Program-made: the position numbers and the translations under genes | Source of the DNA: Parelaphostrongylus tenuis | Taxonomy: Eukaryota > Nematoda > Chromadorea > Rhabditida > Metastrongylidae | Assembly: GCA_019055375.1 (NCBI GenBank) | Contig: JAHQIW010000200.1 | Coordinates: forward strand, 1 to 64,000 | Direction: 5' to 3' | Length of the DNA stretch: 64,000 nt | The notes under the pieces: generated by a model | Told to the model about the DNA's origin: nothing | The model's database searches: none | The model's input: only the letters and a program-made list of their open reading frames with translations | In this document: in pieces, positions 36,996-47,937 of the stretch | Position numbering within the stretch: the stretch's first letter is position 1 | Layout of the letters: every line of letters begins with the position of its first letter

Positions 36996-37269
36996 TGCTT
37001 GAACACAACAAGTGATATGGCACCTTATCCCAGAATCATCTTCTAGTTTGAGTGTAGTTCATTTTTCAAAGCGTGTCACACAAGACCGGTGACCTCTCCT
37101 CATACAAGTGTAAATAAGGTGGGACTTTTCAGAATGTCTAGACTGCTAGTTTCTTTTCTACTAGATCATTGATGCACACGAAATATCAAACCAGCAATCA
37201 GATATGGTATGACATGTACGTCTAGGCTCTGACGAAGGCGTTGTCACTGAAACGTTAGTCATCAAATTT

Positions 37270-37900
37270 TGAAGAAGAAAAAGTGCCAACCTCGTGTAGG
37301 TATCAAATAAGGAGAAGGGCATTTCTTAAAAAATTTTAAAATTCTTTAGTCATGTCGAGGTTTAGAGATAGTCGCACATACATTTGAGCTATCCTAAAGG
37401 TTTAGTATTTCCAAAAATTCTCTCCAATTATCGCTGGAATGGCATCGCAGTGCAGTGTGTGGTATCATTTTTGAGGAACAGTTCGTTGTTTTATGATTTT
37501 TTTGGCACGTTTCAATCAAAAACAGTCTTTATCGAATTTCTTCCTATCACACTTTCTCTTTAACTGACGATTAAACCCTCCCTGGTAACGATAGAAATTT
37601 GAATTACTGGGAAAACTACCAAACTGTTATTGTAACGCCCTGCTCTCGCCACTCTCGCCGCACGGTCTCGCGGCCCGCCAAGCAGGAAATCAGCATGGTT
37701 CCCAACGTGACTAGTCCATGATATAGAAATCCACACAGAACTAACGAGCCGCGTCATACTTTAGGTCGGTGTTACGGTAAATGAGGTTATCCAGGGGCTT
37801 AGCTTGATTCATGTTCGCATAATTGATGACAGCGTATTCTGATATCATTTGAAAGACACTTTTTGAATGACAAAAATTCCACTGCCCAACATTAGTAGCA
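37270..37900. other. No gene recognised
   Basis: A short GC-rich stretch at about 37625-37700 stands out from its AT-rich surroundings but has no recognised identity. Confidence 0.35.
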
Positions 37901-38196
37901 CGAAGGATAAAAGAGTGAAGCTCTCGGCGTTGATCACACCATGAGGAATACGACATACATTGAACTTCATCAAGCATCGTTAGAGATGACGGAGTGCATA
38001 CTTGGCCTTTACAATGGCTCGTCAGTCCCCTAGCGATGTATCAAGTCAGTGCTGATATCCTCCTAGACAAGTCTGGTACCAATATGCCAACCCCAGATGG
38101 GCGGAAAGCAGAGTGTGCCTAGTGTGGGACCGAACCTAAACCACTGACTACGTATGCGTTGCACGGCGCCTGAATTTACCACGCCACACGCGCTCA
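37901..38196 (-). mobile_element. SINE-A, diverged copy
   Basis: 'aagctctcggcgttgatcac' at the left tail, 'ctcctagacaagtctgg' and 'accaatatgccaaccccaga' in the body, and 'taccacgccacacgcgctca' at the head. A faint further copy in the opposite orientation may follow at about 38378-38500 ('ctgcgcccatgaccaaccaa'). Confidence 0.75.
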
Positions 38197-38499
38197 CTCT
38201 AGTATAGTATCTCTATAGCGAAATTGAAATTTATTTGGACGTATGTTTGGGATACTTTACATACCAACGACACCACTTTAACCTTTTTAGATTCACAGAA
38301 ACCATAATCATAGACGTTCAATGATTTCCTTCTGATGACGAAACTATCAGGTGATTTCATGATCGCATCAAGAACAAAGTGCGTGTGGCATATCTCCTCA
38401 AAATGCCCTGAGATATCAGTGCTCTCTGTTTTAATTCTGCGCCCATGACCAACCAAGCCCTCCACTTCATCGGATACCACAAATTGAAACTATAGTTGT

Positions 38500-41300
38500 C
38501 TGAAAAGATAGATTACAGTAAAATGAATCTTGGTTTGCTATCGTATTCTTTATACGGGTCATATAAGCATTCGTTCACTTCTGCGATGCTTAATGGAGGT
38601 GAATGGCACATTCTGTTTCAAAGGGATTGATAACCCTTCGGCTTCCGCGTTAATATTCCTCCTGGTATCCGACGCGGTCGCCGAGTGGGCAGGACGCGCT
38701 ACAATGACAGTGCGGTAGTTTTCTAATTAGATTTGGACTTTTATTATCATTAAAGGAAGTTCGTCCTTAGGAAATGGCAGATTATGATATAAGAGACTTA
38801 TGTAGTCTGTAATATTTCTATTTATTCATACTTCTACCACAATTATCATCTATCTATCATATCGGCAGCAATTCATCTTTGCACATAGCCGTAATCGATT
38901 AAATAGCTAAATGACTAAATGCATTGTCATTTTATATTTCTGAAATCGTATATAGCGATGTAAATCTCACAGTTCTAACAACCTCTCATTTCATTGAAAA
39001 CCAAAAAGTCATGATAGTGATTGAGAATTGAAAGACAATAGATAGTTTGGCAAAAAATGATGCCACACATTGCATGCGATTTCACTTCAATTAATAATCC
39101 TCAATAATTTTTAAAAATTTGTGCGTTTCAGGAGTTCCAGCTTTATAGAATTATAGAACAGATCTTTCTCCATCGTTTTATGGGTATTGACTTCATTAAC
39201 CGTTTATTCTGTAGTATGAGCACATTTTATCATTTGTAATTTGACAGTGAACACGCGCCCGATTCTACGCCTCTACGAATTTCTTTCTTGATGAATGCCT
39301 TCAAGAGAATTTCTCGCACCACGTCTAACTCCAGCTCCCTAAATGACTTCAATATGACTACGTGCAATGAGGCTTTCAAAGACTTACAGTACATTAGAGA
39401 CCTCCTAGTCCGCCCAACTGTCCTGTGGGTATACTCCTCCATTTATACCTATAAGTTTCATACAAGAACTGTCAAATCCTTGCAGACTCATAGTTAAGAC
39501 TAGTCTTCTAAGCAGTTATAAGGAAGAGTATGTCCAAATGATATTTTGGGTCAAAGGGTTTTTTATGCCTGCATATAAGGACTAGGAAGGTCTGCTTGGT
39601 CGCTTTTTGGGAAACAGGAACGATGAGGAGATTAGTGACGAAAGCCGAGCTGATTAAGATACGTATTGTTGGAAAGATGAGATATGCTGGCACGTGCACA
39701 AGGAAAGTGTTGTCACTTGGAACAAACCTTCTGATGGGGAAAGGAAGGCGTTCAAGGCCGCGTGGTTGTTAACGTATCAAGAACTAGTCGACTTCTACGA
39801 ACTTTTCTTATCGATCATATAACACTTGTACCTTTACAAAGCATTGATGTATGATCGTGCAGGCACACCCGACCAACTTTCCACAGATTCTTGTGAAGCT
39901 GCTAGTGGCACAAATTGTAAGAAAAGTATGACTAGATAGCTATTCTGATTGAAAGGTCTCGTACGTCAGAAAAGTGTAAAAATAGCTTGTGGACTTCCTC
40001 CAAAGATGTATTCCACTCTGCTCACTGTTCGATCATTCGGCATTCACTGTCTTCGGAAGCTCGGCTTCGGAAGTGGTCGTCAAAGAAGTTATGACCGAAA
40101 ATCTTACCCGACTCTTCAACGACGACGAGATGTGTTCACGATGACCAAATGCTCAGGTGCCAAAATCCAACCGACTTCTACGAACTGTACATGGACGATG
40201 TATGGGAGTTGACTGTAGAACAGACAGTTATATATGCATGGTGATCAAAAGAATGACAAGTGGGAAAAGGTGTCCTCATTCTCTCAAGGTAGGCAACAAG
40301 AATGCGTAAGAGTTGAAAAATAATAAAATTTCCTAAAGATGTCACCTTCATTTGAAGAATACGGATTCTTAAGGCGAGTGGGGGTTGATTTTACTAGCCA
40401 TAGAAATTTTCTCAGTACCCTGTTATGTATTCGGAACAATAAAGTGTCCCCCTTATTTAAACCTTACTATATAACTACCCACGAAATTCTCTGTGAAATT
40501 CAGGCAACGCGCTGTCTCTCCCCGAAAGCGAGACGTGTTTTCCTCCTCGCTGGTACTGTGCACTAAGAAGGCTTCTCTAAGAACTAAGTTAAGTAGTACT
40601 AAAATCTCTATTTCTCCAATTATCCAATGATTACTACGAGTCTAGTGAAAAAGATTCGCTCGATAAGAAGGCAAGGAAACACGATGCGATTTTATTCCCC
40701 AGAATTCGTAATAAAACATGGAGATTTAGGGGACTCCTACGCGTTCGTCTCAATAAAATTACCTTTTTGGAAATTTTCTCCATTTGTGGTGATAAAGTTT
40801 TTTTAGAATCAAAATTCCATCAAGTAGGTTTTAGCAAAGCCACTCTAAACTTGAAACGACGATCTAATACTATATGAAGGCAAACCGTTTCCTTCTTTTC
40901 GTTAATAGAACGCACACTTATAGTCTTTGCAGTAACAAAGCAATATTTGAATCAGAATATGTCAGACTACCGAATGGTCACTGAAATATAGATGGGAAGA
41001 GCAAAAAATGTCATTTAGCAGCGGGTGATATGTTCTTTTTTGGAAGGAAAAGCTTTTCTCAGTAAAACATGAGAGCAAATTCTCAAAACATTCGCATTCT
41101 TCTTACTAAAAAACCGTGAAGAAAATTCTTACATGATGCTGCATCATCTCATCACAACAATGTCTCATTAAAACCTGCATTTCATTACTTACAGGGAAGG
41201 GGGCGGTATGTTCAAACCGTCTATCCTACCTCCATCCTGAACATCAACTAAGCCATAATCATTTTTTTTCATTCGGCTGTTTTCATAGACCTCGCTCAAA
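38500..41300. other. No gene recognised
   Basis: ORFs at 39288-39497, 39949-40212 and 40339-40566 were examined. None shows a domain or matched exon boundaries. Locally GC-richer patches at 39720-40160 could be old transposon, but I cannot place them. Confidence 0.4.
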
Positions 41301-41361
41301 GAAAGGTAATCTGATAACGATATCTTGAGCCTATCATAAGGTCCGTTATGTCACTTATACA

Positions 41362-41402
41362 GTGTTAGACAGCTGTTTCGGCTTTGCTGCCCCATCACTG
41401 GC
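41362..41402 (-). ncRNA. Decayed hammerhead-ribozyme-like motif
   Basis: Reverse strand: GUGAUGG in place of CUGAUGA, stem II GGCA/AGCC around a GCAA tetraloop, GAAA, then AC-AGCU-GU and C (GUC triplet). Two core positions differ from the functional consensus, so catalysis is unlikely. Same layout as the intact copy at 53384-53426. Confidence 0.5.
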
Positions 41403-41734
41403 ACGGTGTCTTTCGGTTCAGCCAATCCCTTACGGGGTGATAACTCACTCCCACATATAAAGGAATCGATGCCGAACAACAAATCACCACAAGTCAGGTG
41501 ATGAAACTCCCGGATATCAGAGTGACCAAAAGTTGAGATCGTGGCTGGACTGTCTATAAAAAAGTCGAATGAAGAAGTAAAATTTATTTTACGAGCCACG
41601 AGCTCAACTGCTAGTCACTGCGATGTCGTGGAATTTTATCATCTAACCTGCAGTGATTTGTTATTCGGCGTCGATTCCCTTGTATAAGGGTTTAATCCTC
41701 CTGTAACTGAGGATTGTCTGAATCGAAAGACACC

Positions 41735-41775
41735 GGGCTAGTGATGAGGCTGTAATGTCGAAACAGCTGTCTATA
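41735..41775 (+). ncRNA. Decayed hammerhead-ribozyme-like motif
   Basis: Plus strand: GUGAUGA (first core base changed from C to G), GGCU-GUAA-UGUC as stem-loop II, GAAA, stem III AC-AGCU-GU and a GUC triplet. Stem I pairs weakly. Probably inactive. Confidence 0.5.
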
Positions 41776-42585
41776 TAAGAGCCATAACACACCTTATGAT
41801 AGGCTCAAGATATGGCATCAGATTATTAAGCTATAATCGCGCGTTTGGAATCACGTTCAGTGTAGTGAATTCACACATGCTGAGCGTTGGCCCAACCACC
41901 CCACACAAAAAAGGCAAAAAGAAAAGTTCAAGGTACCCGAGTATCGTCTGAGCGATATAATTGACAGCCGCAGCGTCAACACCCCTTTTACTGCAGCCTA
42001 GACTGCCCCACGTAACTTATCAGAAAAGGTACATTTTCTCAGTTATCCTTATTACCAATCCAACCCAAAGAGCACATCACTTTTCACCGTTCACCACTAC
42101 AATCCCTCTCTAAAGTGCCAGAAGGCTTCTTTTGATTGTATGGATGACCATACCACAACTAACTATACCTCTGCTAGCACACATAAAAACAACTGCGAAT
42201 ATATATTAACCATTGCAACATTATACAATGCTTCACTTAGAAAAGTATAAGACGAAATGAATTCTCAAAGATCAGCAACAATGGAAAATGAATAGAATTA
42301 GCACTGATTGAACAGCCCAGTTCCTAGAAGGAAGCGCTTTCTTTCAGAGTACTTAGACCTCTCTGACAGTCATACCTTGCAACAACGACCAGTTTATCGG
42401 TTAAGAGTTAAGACAGTCATTATTCACTTCATCATCACCCCAACTTCTACTTGATTGTAGGAAAACTCACATTTTTTTAATCAAAATATAGATTAACAAG
42501 CATCAACAGAATGTAGGAACAACAGCGAGGGACTCTAACCGTGGAAAACAACTGACATTATAATAACAAAAGACAGTAAACGACT

Positions 42586-45500
42586 TCAGTCGCTCTCATC
42601 TCCACTATCGCCTTGATCATTTTTTTCATTTTCTTCATTGTTCGCCTTTCGCTCCTTCTTCCTCGCTTCACGACTTGCCTCTTCGGCGTCCATTTGTTGA
42701 TCCAAGCCTTTGGGTGCAACCAGTCCATCCTAAATAAAAATGGATCATTTCCATTGTCCTCAACCTGTTTCAGCCCTTTGGAAAAAAACGCCTTTTTTGC
42801 CTTCCTGAGTTTCAGTAGCCATTCGATAGCTCAAATCTCGAGATTTCAAGAGTGTATTTTACTTTTAGAATGTCTTCATCTGCGCTGTAACAGTGAATAC
42901 AAAAACCATACTTCACACTCGGGGAATTTTCGCTGGACGAAGCTTTTTTCCTGTTTATCATTCGACAACTTAAATTTCAACGATTTCAATTATGTACTTG
43001 TTTCTGAAAAAGGTTTCCTTCGCTGCAGCAACCAAAAATCATTGGGTCCGCACTCGGCGCCCATCCATCGCGCAGCGCGATTCACATGAGCCGTCTGATT
43101 TCTGTTTTTGATTTAGGATTTTTTCTCCGCTTTGAAAAACTCCAGAGAAAACATAAAACTATACTCTAAGACTCACTCTTTACGTTCATATGCTTTTCGT
43201 GTATAGGCTTAGGCGGATTTACTGAGTTACTTTACTTTACCGGACAATGTGAAATGAAAATGGAAAGCCTAAGCCCACAGAGCTACAAAACAAAGTCTCC
43301 CTACAAATAGCTACAAAATCATCTGAATTTATGCAATCAAATAGTCGTTATTTTTCAAAAGCGTGGCGGAATGGTGCCAATATTGCAAAATCCCATTCAT
43401 ATACTGGAGGAAAGAATGCGCTCCGAGTGCGAAACGTATTTTTTTTTTTCGACAACTACAACGCAATAAGAAGTATTTGTTGAACATCAAATACATCATT
43501 GAAATCGTCGAGATTCAGGCTAACGAATGATTACTAAAAATCTTAGAGAAAAGTTTTGTCTAACGAAAATACCTCGATATGTACCATATTTTTATAGTCT
43601 TGAAGCAGCACGAAGGCCATTTTGAAAATAGAGTATACTGCAGAAATTCTCAAGATTTAGGATAGCAAATGATTATCAAAACTAGAAAATAACAAAAAAG
43701 AACGCTTTTTTTCCTAAGGGTTTGAATGAGGATGAAGATAACGGAGAAACATCATAAGAACTTGCGAAAACGTAGGACTGACATGACTTTTCATGCTTAG
43801 ATTTGTAATGTGACTTACATCATCTTCATTCTCACTCTCGTCTTCATCTTCCTCGTCGGAGCCCTCTTCTTCAATTTCAGCCAACTCCAACTTCTTTTTG
43901 ATATCATTGTCGTCCACATCGGTAACGACTCGTGCCTGAAATCATTCGAGAATATACGTAATAATGAAGACATTTTGAGTAATGTTGTAGTTGCAAGAGC
44001 TCACCTCCTCTTTTATAGAAAACTTCCCACCATACTTTTCTATGGTTTCTTTGACGACATTGAGAGCGGCATTGACGGCGCTAAGCCCATGTTCCCTATC
44101 AAGTGTCTGCGTGGTAACTACGAAATGAGGAGCTGCGATGAGGTTGATCTAGAGATTAAAGAGATGAAATGAGATCAACACTTCACTAAACTCAATCATG
44201 AAACGACAAATACAAAGTCTACGAATATCATCGACTCTGTAAACCTCTACTAATCAAAGTAGAAGGGATAGAGCAGTGGTTAGTGATGTGGTGTATCAGA
44301 AAGGAAGGCGATAAACAAGGACTGATTCGATCCTCTCCCCCAGTTCGTGCAATCAAACGAACGCCTTAGCGATCGCCTTGGCACGGCTACCTCTAAAACT
44401 GCAAGGAGAATCACCTCGACCACCCTTCTACGCCATGCATAAAGGAGACAAAATACCCAAGCACCAAACGAAGGAGCACGCAAAAATCATGACGATCCCT
44501 GGGAAGGATGAATTAGAGGAATGGAATCGAATACAGAAAGTGCTGTGATCCGAACAAAGCACGTCTCCTGGCAATCTCGAGATCAGCCTGGCTGTGGCGT
44601 TCCTTAGGGCGTTCGTTGCCCGCCGGAGAGTGGTAAGGGGGAGGGAAGCGGGATTTAGCCCGAGTACGCTGCGATGAGTATCACAACCACTCGGCCACGA
44701 CGCCCCGTGCGATGGCGAGTCGTGTAAAATACAACAGAATAAATCTAAATAGAAAGTATCCGAAAAAACATATTTTCCCCAAAGTACAACGTTCATCCGC
44801 TCGATCTCGGTAAAACTCTAATCTCGATTCCGACACATTATGTAAAGCCGATTCACCTAAGGAATGGAAACTAATCAGTCTCTGGGCGAAAGATTGTCGA
44901 AGTGGTAAAAAGATGGGGGCCCGTTTGCGACGAGAAGATTTGGGAGTAGGAGCTTTGCGTCCAAATTCTACTATCTTGAATACGATAATTTTTCTTATTC
45001 GACCACTTTTAGAGGCATTATGATATTATAGATATACCCAATGAAGTAGAGTGAAGTGCAAAGCTTTTGCGCCAAGCGGGACTCGAACCAAAATCTCACT
45101 CTATCCGGGAGCGCATGCTCTAACCCCTTACACTACTGACGTCTGCTTCTGCCTGGCTATACTTCAAATAATGTTAACATTTTACAACTATCAGTCGCTG
45201 TAGTCTCTGTATACTTGGAGGTCTACAATTTTTTGATAACAGCTCTTGTCTCCAATGACTGTAACATTACTCAAGACTAATCAACGAAAATTCTTATTCA
45301 ACCGCTCTATGAGAGTACTGGTATGATGGATGATATGACTATATAGCCAATTATGTAAAATGATTTAACAAAACTATGAACCCTAGACGTGGATCGAACC
45401 CGCGTTACACCTTCTACGGGAGCGCATGCTACCCAACTGCCCTAACAAGGCTCCGATCTTGTTACCACTCTTTCTGAGTTTCAAAGATTGACACATCACT

Positions 45501-47499
45501 CTACATTATTGGATATGTGATTACAATATCATACTACCGCTAAAAGGGCGGTTGAATAAGAAATCTTGTTGATTACTTATATCCAATATCTGTTAGCGTA
45601 ACTGGAATCACTGCTAATATGTACTTACCAGAGCAAAGCGAGAACAGTTGGTTGCTGACAAATCGATTGTTTGTATCGCAGAAAGGGAGCAAAAGAGAAG
45701 TCTCCGTAGTGCAAATGGTTGGCACGCACCCCAGGAAAAGGTAAAAGGTGTGTTCGATTCCCGTCTGAGGTTCTAGGTTACGCAGATGCAGAGCAAGCCG
45801 CGGTCCCAAAAGGTTTATATTTGTTCAGTTTTTCCTCTTATTTCACTGGTTAGTGCCTAAACCAAATTTATGTCGAATTTCAGATTGCTATAGAGACAAT
45901 GACCGTTTTATCGCAAAGAATGAGCAAGTAGTAAACTCAGTTAATCACTCCCATTCAGCTCATTTGTGGAACACTTTTTCAGTCTTTGACTTTCCATTTC
46001 GCCTGAAGAAGTCGAAAGATGTCTTGCTTACATCTCATAATTATTGTTTGGACGAACATGTTATGTGATCCGTTATGGGCTCTTGTACAGCCCGATACAC
46101 GTGTTTCGGCCTTACAGCCTCGTCAGTCTAGCAGGCCCTTCGTCTTTAGCCAATCCTCTCGGGTGCCCCTACATTCCCCTACAAAATGCAAGCGACGACG
46201 AAACATTTACATAGTCGCCGTAAAGGGAAAATCACTAGGTCTGGCAGAGTTTGACACTCGATTGCTCTTTGCTGGTAATTGACGGCAACTGTGTAAATCG
46301 TTCGTCGTTGCCTATTCTCACAGAAATGCCAGCCAAGAGTAATCGAGAGTCAAACACTGCTGACTCAGTGGTTTTTCACTTGACGGCGATTGTGTAAATC
46401 AATTGTCGTTGCCTACTCTTTATAGAGGGATGTAAGGGCCCCGAGAGGATTGGCTAAAGACGAAGAGCCTGCCCAACTGACGAGGCTGCAAGGCCGAAAC
46501 ACTTGTATCGATGCACAAGAGCCCATAACAGACCAAATGACATGTTGGTTGAAGTATTATCAGACACATTGAAATTTGAGCGTGGTCTTGAGAAAACACT
46601 CAAAACAAACGATATAATACCCTACTTACACTTATTCTCCTAAAAGCTTTCGAATATATACGCATTGATATCGTCCAATGAATATCGCTCCTCATCACAT
46701 TCCCTTTTCATACCACGCAAAAAACTTTGGAAACCACAGTTCAACTTTGAACCAATATCAATGATACATCGACTTTGATCTCTTTTCTCTAACCTCTACA
46801 GCTTAAATTGAAGACGAAATTATGTGAAGAAAGAATAGCAGAAAACGTTAGAACAAAGTATGCAGAGCACCATGCTAGGGTACTTGGTGTAAAACTTCGA
46901 TACTAAGTCCGAAAGGAGACCAGATTAGGACAATTGATAATAATTGAACAAAATTGTAGTATTTTTGGGCAAAATTTCCTAATCGTAAAGGGCGAGGGGG
47001 CCTACCCATAGCAGCTAATCCAACAGAACATGCAAAACGTTGCAGTGAGAAGAGGAACGCGTTGATGATAGATGGCTAGAAGCTCGATATACCCCATTTC
47101 TCTACATATATTCTCTTTCAATGAAATAAACTAATTCGACGGACCTTGATTGGCATGGTGTCGGTAGAGCAGTTCTTTCCAGCTATCAATGCGCTCTTGA
47201 TCGCATCTATGCCTTCATAGGAGAAGCATGACACTTCGATATCGGCACGAATCTGCAAAGAATTTTGTTTTTCTTAGAAATTCTCTTCCGGGGGAAAAAA
47301 ACACCAACGACAGCGCCAATAGACTCGTCGTGAATTTATAAGCGCCTGTATGTTCAAGAATGTTGAGTGATAACAAAGCAAGAAAGCGGTAGTTTAATGA
47401 TTAGAACACGCACTCGGTGAAATGGGATTCAACTCCTGCTTGAAGCTGAATTTTGCATATCACTCAGCATCCTTGGATATAAAGAACTATCCTATAGTA

Positions 47500-47549
<50 letters not shown>

Positions 47550-47902
47550 TATACATACATATATACGTATATATACACATATATATGCACACAAAATAAA
47601 TAAAAAAGCTCTCGGCGTTGATCAATCCCTGAGGGATGCGCCATGCATTCGACTTCAATTTCTAACTTCGTTTGAGGTGATTGAATGCATATCTGGCCTT
47701 TACAATGACTCGCGGTGGCCTCCCGCTGAACCGAGTCAGTTCTGCTTATCCTCCCAGACAAGTCTGAGACCTACCTGGTACCAATTTACCGACCCCGGAG
47801 GGATGGATGGCTTGGTGGGCCATGAGCGCGAGATCGAACCATTGACCTCGTGTGCGACGCAGGGCACCTCTAACCACTGCGCCACATGCGCTCCTATATA
47901 TG

Positions 47903-47937
<35 letters not shown>

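Larger units (their letters stand above)
35730..37270. mobile_element. Penelope-like element ends in palindromic (head-to-head) arrangement
   Basis: The outer ends are inverted copies. The reverse strand at 35736-35775 and the plus strand at 37226-37265 both read gacgaaggcgttg..., then gaaacgttag, then catcaaat. Each half carries a GIY-YIG endonuclease relic pointing outward (35.97-36.36 on minus, 36.57-36.99 on plus). This is the inverted arrangement often produced by Penelope-like retroelement insertion, where partial copies lie in opposite orientation. Neither half holds the reverse transcriptase domain. The outer repeats resemble decayed hammerhead ribozyme motifs. Confidence 0.7.
41305..41835. 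mobile_element. Foldback element with hammerhead-like motifs in both arms
   Basis: The left arm (from about 41305, 'gatatcttgagcctatcata') and the reverse complement of the right arm (ending about 41835) match over long stretches: cagctgtttcg, atcgatgccgaa...aacaaatcac, and the outer cttgagcctatcataaggt. The whole unit, about 530 bp, can fold on itself. Each arm carries one decayed hammerhead motif pointing outward. No coding capacity. Confidence 0.75.
46036..46562. mobile_element. Foldback element with hammerhead motifs in both arms
   Basis: Left arm about 46036-46190. The reverse complement of the right arm (about 46415-46562) matches it at roughly 85 percent by eye, including gttatgggctcttgt, gtgtttcggcctt and cgtctttagccaatcctctc. 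The centre holds a second, inner inverted repeat (gtttgacactcgatt against aatcgagagtcaaac) and a direct repeat of about 40 bp ('ttgacggc...gtgtaaatc...cgtcgttgcct' at about 46279 and 46380). No coding capacity. Intronic in eIF2 alpha. Confidence 0.85.

Noticed and set aside
44428..44796. 122-codon minus-strand ORF
   Set aside because: Covers the SINE-C copy and the unrelated sequence beside it, and has no domain. The real gene here is eIF2 alpha, in whose intron it lies.
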